DNA of 7,000 nucleotides, from assembly GCA_913031515.1 (NCBI GenBank), contig CAJWET010000084.1, positions 1 to 7,000 of the forward strand, written 5' to 3'. The stretch's first letter is position 1, and each line of letters opens with the position of its first letter. A model generated the notes under the pieces. The model did not search any database and was not told the DNA's origin. It saw only the letters and a program-made list of their open reading frames with translations. Of the stretch, positions 4,951-7,000 are shown one piece after another. Source of the DNA: an uncultured Acidimicrobiaceae bacterium (GTDB taxonomy: Bacteria; Actinomycetota; Acidimicrobiia; Acidimicrobiales; UBA8592). Made by a program: the position numbers and the translations under genes.

Positions 4951-7000
4951 CTATGGCGTAGGCGTCGGCGTCGGTTCAGGTTCAGGCGTAGGCGTCGGTT
5001 CAGGCTCTGGTTCAGGCGTAGGCGTCGGTTCAGGCTCTGGTTCTGGTTCAGGTGTAGGCGTCGGTTCAGTAGCGACCCCTATGCATATGGATACAATGCT
5101 TTCCGGTTCAACGTCGGTTCCCGCTTCCGGATTTTGAGTAACAACTCTTCCAACGCTTGGAGACTCAGGGTCAACTTCACAATCACTTGGAGGGTCAACA
5201 AATAGCCCCTGATTATCTAATAAAACCGCAGCCGCTTCTGCTGTTTGTCCAATAACAAATGGGACCGTGACTGTGGACGGACCAACAGATACTTGAACAG
5301 TTACAACTCCTTCAAGACTGTGATCGGTTCCCGCTTCCGGAGTTAGAGAAATGACCCGACCAGCTTCTACTTCAGAATCATCTACTTCTTCAACAACGAC
5401 TGTCCAGCCTGTATCAGTAAGTTCATTCACCGCGTCCTCTGAATCTCTTCCAACAAGATTCGGGATGATATCGCTGATCCTTCCATCGGAAACTCGGATA
5501 ACGATCACATTGTTTGGCTCCATTGCTGACCCTGCCTCAGGTTCTTGTTCGGCAACTACACCAAAATCGTAATCATTAGTTTTTATCGTATAGATTTCAA
5601 TATTTTGGAAGCCTTCATTCTGCAAACGGTTGAGTGCTTCTTCTTGGGTCAGTCCTACAGCAACCGGAACTTGTTTTGCTTCAGGTCCGACACTAACTAC
5701 GAGATCCACTGCTTCACCAGGTTCGATTTCTGATCCTGGTTCTGGGTTCTGGCTAAGGATCCTGTCGGAAGGCACATCTGTTCTAATTTCTGTTGTTAAA
5801 CGTCCAACTTCTAGACCTCGGGCTTGCAAGAGAGCGACTGCTTGATCTCGCCCAAGATCAACAACAAATGGAACGATCACTGCATCAGAAGTGACTGCCC
5901 CAGGTGTTCCAGCTTGAACCGGTACCGGATCAGGATCAGAGGAATCCCCGATTGCGTTTACCAAGATAATAACGAGAGCAACTAGGGCTACGAGAAGGCC
6001 AACTGTGAGAAACCCCCAAAGCCAAATGCGGCGATCGTGCCGTTCATACGGATCAAAGTACTGAGGAGGGTATGGTGGCCCTGGATAATTTGGATCCCTT
6101 ACTCCAGTCTCACTTTGGATCGGGTTCACTTGTGTGGTGGCGGCTTCGACTGGGTTGGCGACGGGTTGTACTGGAGCTGTCTCCTCAGAAAGACCTTCGG
6201 GGCCTAATGAATGCCAGCCCGAAAGGAATTTTTCAAGGTCGGATTGGAGCTCTTCAGCGCCACCATATCTTTGATCCGGCTCTTTGTTTAATAGTTTCGC
6301 AGTGATTGCTTGAAGGGCATCGGCGACGCCGGGACGCTTCGCCGAGATAAGTTCTGGTTGCTCTTGCACATGTTTATATGCAATAGCGACCGGGCTATCT
6401 CCGCTAAATGGTGGAGTCCCTGTGAGCATTTCATACATAACGATCCCAAGTGAGTACAAGTCACTGCGTCCGTCAAGAGGTTTTCCTTGTGCCTGCTCGG
6501 GAGAGAAGTAGGTCGCTGTTCCCATAACAGCCCCTGTTTGGGTCAAATTGGCTTGTCCATTCCCTGAAATAGCTGTTGCTATTCCGAAATCAGCAACTTT
6601 TATTTGACCAGAGTTCGACACAATCACATTCCCCGACTTCATGTCTCTGTGCACTACGTCGTTCTTGTGAGCAAATCCGAGGGCTGCTGCTATCTCTTTC
6701 GTTATTTCTGCCGCTTGAATAGCTGGCAATGGTCCGTCAGTGCGGATAACTTCTGAAAGGCTTCTTCCTTCAACATATTCCATGATAATGAACAAGCCAT
6801 CTTTTCGTTCCTGAAAATCAATTAGCTTAACAACATTAGGATGATCTAACTTTGAATGTATTTTAGCTTCTGTTCTAAATCGTTTTTTAAAACTTTCATC
6901 ATTAACAAGATGACTGTGTAAAGATTTTATAGCAACTTTAGTCTCTAAGACTTTATGTTCAGCAAGGTATACATCTCCCATGCCTCCAGAACCAATCTTT
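4951..7000 (-). CDS. pknB: PASTA-domain Ser/Thr protein kinase PknB (N-terminus beyond window)
   Basis: Transmembrane Hanks-type kinase that senses peptidoglycan fragments and controls growth and division. The first complete codons read KIGSGGMGDVY, the glycine-rich loop, so only a short N-terminal piece is missing. Counting from the Met at 6981: VAIK Lys19, Glu38 in helix C, HRD 111-113, Asn118, DFG 131-133, activation loop TQT (147-149, matching the autophosphorylated TQT of mycobacterial PknB) and SPEQ 160-163. A proline/tyrosine-rich juxtamembrane linker (about 265-318) leads to one TM helix (319-344). Four PASTA repeats follow (about 368-432, 437-499, 503-568, 571-636), then a 40-residue Pro/Thr/Glu tail (637-676). 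The only cysteines seen, 601 and 633, both lie in PASTA 4 and could form a disulfide. All catalytic residues are intact. By synteny, pknA, pbpA, rodA and pstP may lie beyond the right edge. Confidence 0.95.
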   Translation of the reverse strand, partial: KIGSGGMGDVYLAEHKVLETKVAIKSLHSHLVNDESFKKRFRTEAKIHSKLDHPNVVKLIDFQERKDGLFIIMEYVEGRSLSEVIRTDGPLPAIQAAEITKEIAAALGFAHKNDVVHRDMKSGNVIVSNSGQIKVADFGIATAISGNGQANLTQTGAVMGTATYFSPEQAQGKPLDGRSDLYSLGIVMYEMLTGTPPFSGDSPVAIAYKHVQEQPELISAKRPGVADALQAITAKLLNKEPDQRYGGAEELQSDLEKFLSGWHSLGPEGLSEETAPVQPVANPVEAATTQVNPIQSETGVRDPNYPGPPYPPQYFDPYERHDRRIWLWGFLTVGLLVALVALVIILVNAIGDSSDPDPVPVQAGTPGAVTSDAVIVPFVVDLGRDQAVALLQARGLEVGRLTTEIRTDVPSDRILSQNPEPGSEIEPGEAVDLVVSVGPEAKQVPVAVGLTQEEALNRLQNEGFQNIEIYTIKTNDYDFGVVAEQEPEAGSAMEPNNVIVIRVSDGRISDIIPNLVGRDSEDAVNELTDTGWTVVVEEVDDSEVEAGRVISLTPEAGTDHSLEGVVTVQVSVGPSTVTVPFVIGQTAEAAAVLLDNQGLFVDPPSDCEVDPESPSVGRVVTQNPEAGTDVEPESIVSICIGVATEPTPTPEPEPEPEPTPTPEPEPEPTPTPEPEPTPTPTP
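4955..5068. repeat. 30-bp tandem repeat encoding the Pro/Thr/Glu tail of PknB
   Basis: Imperfect tandem copies of a 30-bp unit (4955-4984, 4985-5014, 5015-5044) are followed by a 6-bp insertion and a partial copy to 5068. The second and third units differ at one base. The period is a multiple of three, so unit gain or loss keeps the reading frame and changes the kinase tail by ten residues of alternating PTP and PEP. The array is GC-rich compared with its surroundings and ends one codon from the pknB stop. Confidence 0.85.

Noticed and set aside
4955..5068. The 30-bp repeats as a CRISPR array or integration site.
   Set aside because: Units are contiguous without spacers and are in frame within pknB, so they are a coding tandem repeat.
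5351..5845. Several plus-strand frames opposite the PASTA region of pknB.
   Set aside because: Low-complexity antisense shadows of the PASTA repeats, with no start signals of their own.

Overview
The window looks like a chromosomal segment from a moderate-GC member of the Actinomycetota, possibly a free-living or marine Acidimicrobiia-like lineage (the class is inference). The main reason is the block crgA - pabA/trpG - pknB (3994-7000). As in Mycobacterium and relatives, where these genes sit close to the replication origin and the pknA/pbpA/rodA/pstP cluster, a CrgA-like divisome protein is followed by a glutamine amidotransferase that converges on a PASTA-domain Ser/Thr kinase. A small membrane/zinc-ribbon protein and start signals that look leaderless (TAnnnT about 6-7 nt before the start codon, no Shine-Dalgarno) fit the same assignment.

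Layout: 35-697 (+) PlsC-type 1-acylglycerol-3-phosphate acyltransferase; 702-1466 (-) short-chain dehydrogenase with a degenerate active site; 1660-2835 (+) medium-chain zinc-type dehydrogenase lacking the structural-zinc cysteines; 2845-3357 (-) DoxX-family membrane protein, preceded and translationally coupled to an overlooked 55-aa ORF (3354-3521, -); 3548-3802 (+) one-TM protein with a CxxC...HC zinc-ribbon-like tail; 3803-3993 AT-rich intergenic space with DnaA-box-like 9-mers; 3994-4281 (-) CrgA; 4360-4929 (+) PabA/TrpG; 4951-7000 (-) PknB, running off the right edge. No rRNA, tRNA, CRISPR array, insertion sequence or prophage gene was seen.

The genes are mostly housekeeping or envelope functions: phospholipid synthesis (PlsC), septation (CrgA), peptidoglycan-sensing kinase signalling (PknB) and folate/tryptophan precursor synthesis (PabA). 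The two dehydrogenases have no assignable substrate. The strand flips at every transcription unit, so genes meet tail-to-tail with gaps of 4, 9, 191 and 21 nt and diverge from short shared promoter regions. The points most worth a second look are the coupled small ORF, the run of leaderless-type starts, the DnaA-box-like cluster near an origin-proximal gene block, and the two dehydrogenases with missing signature residues. No clearly new multi-gene system is evident.
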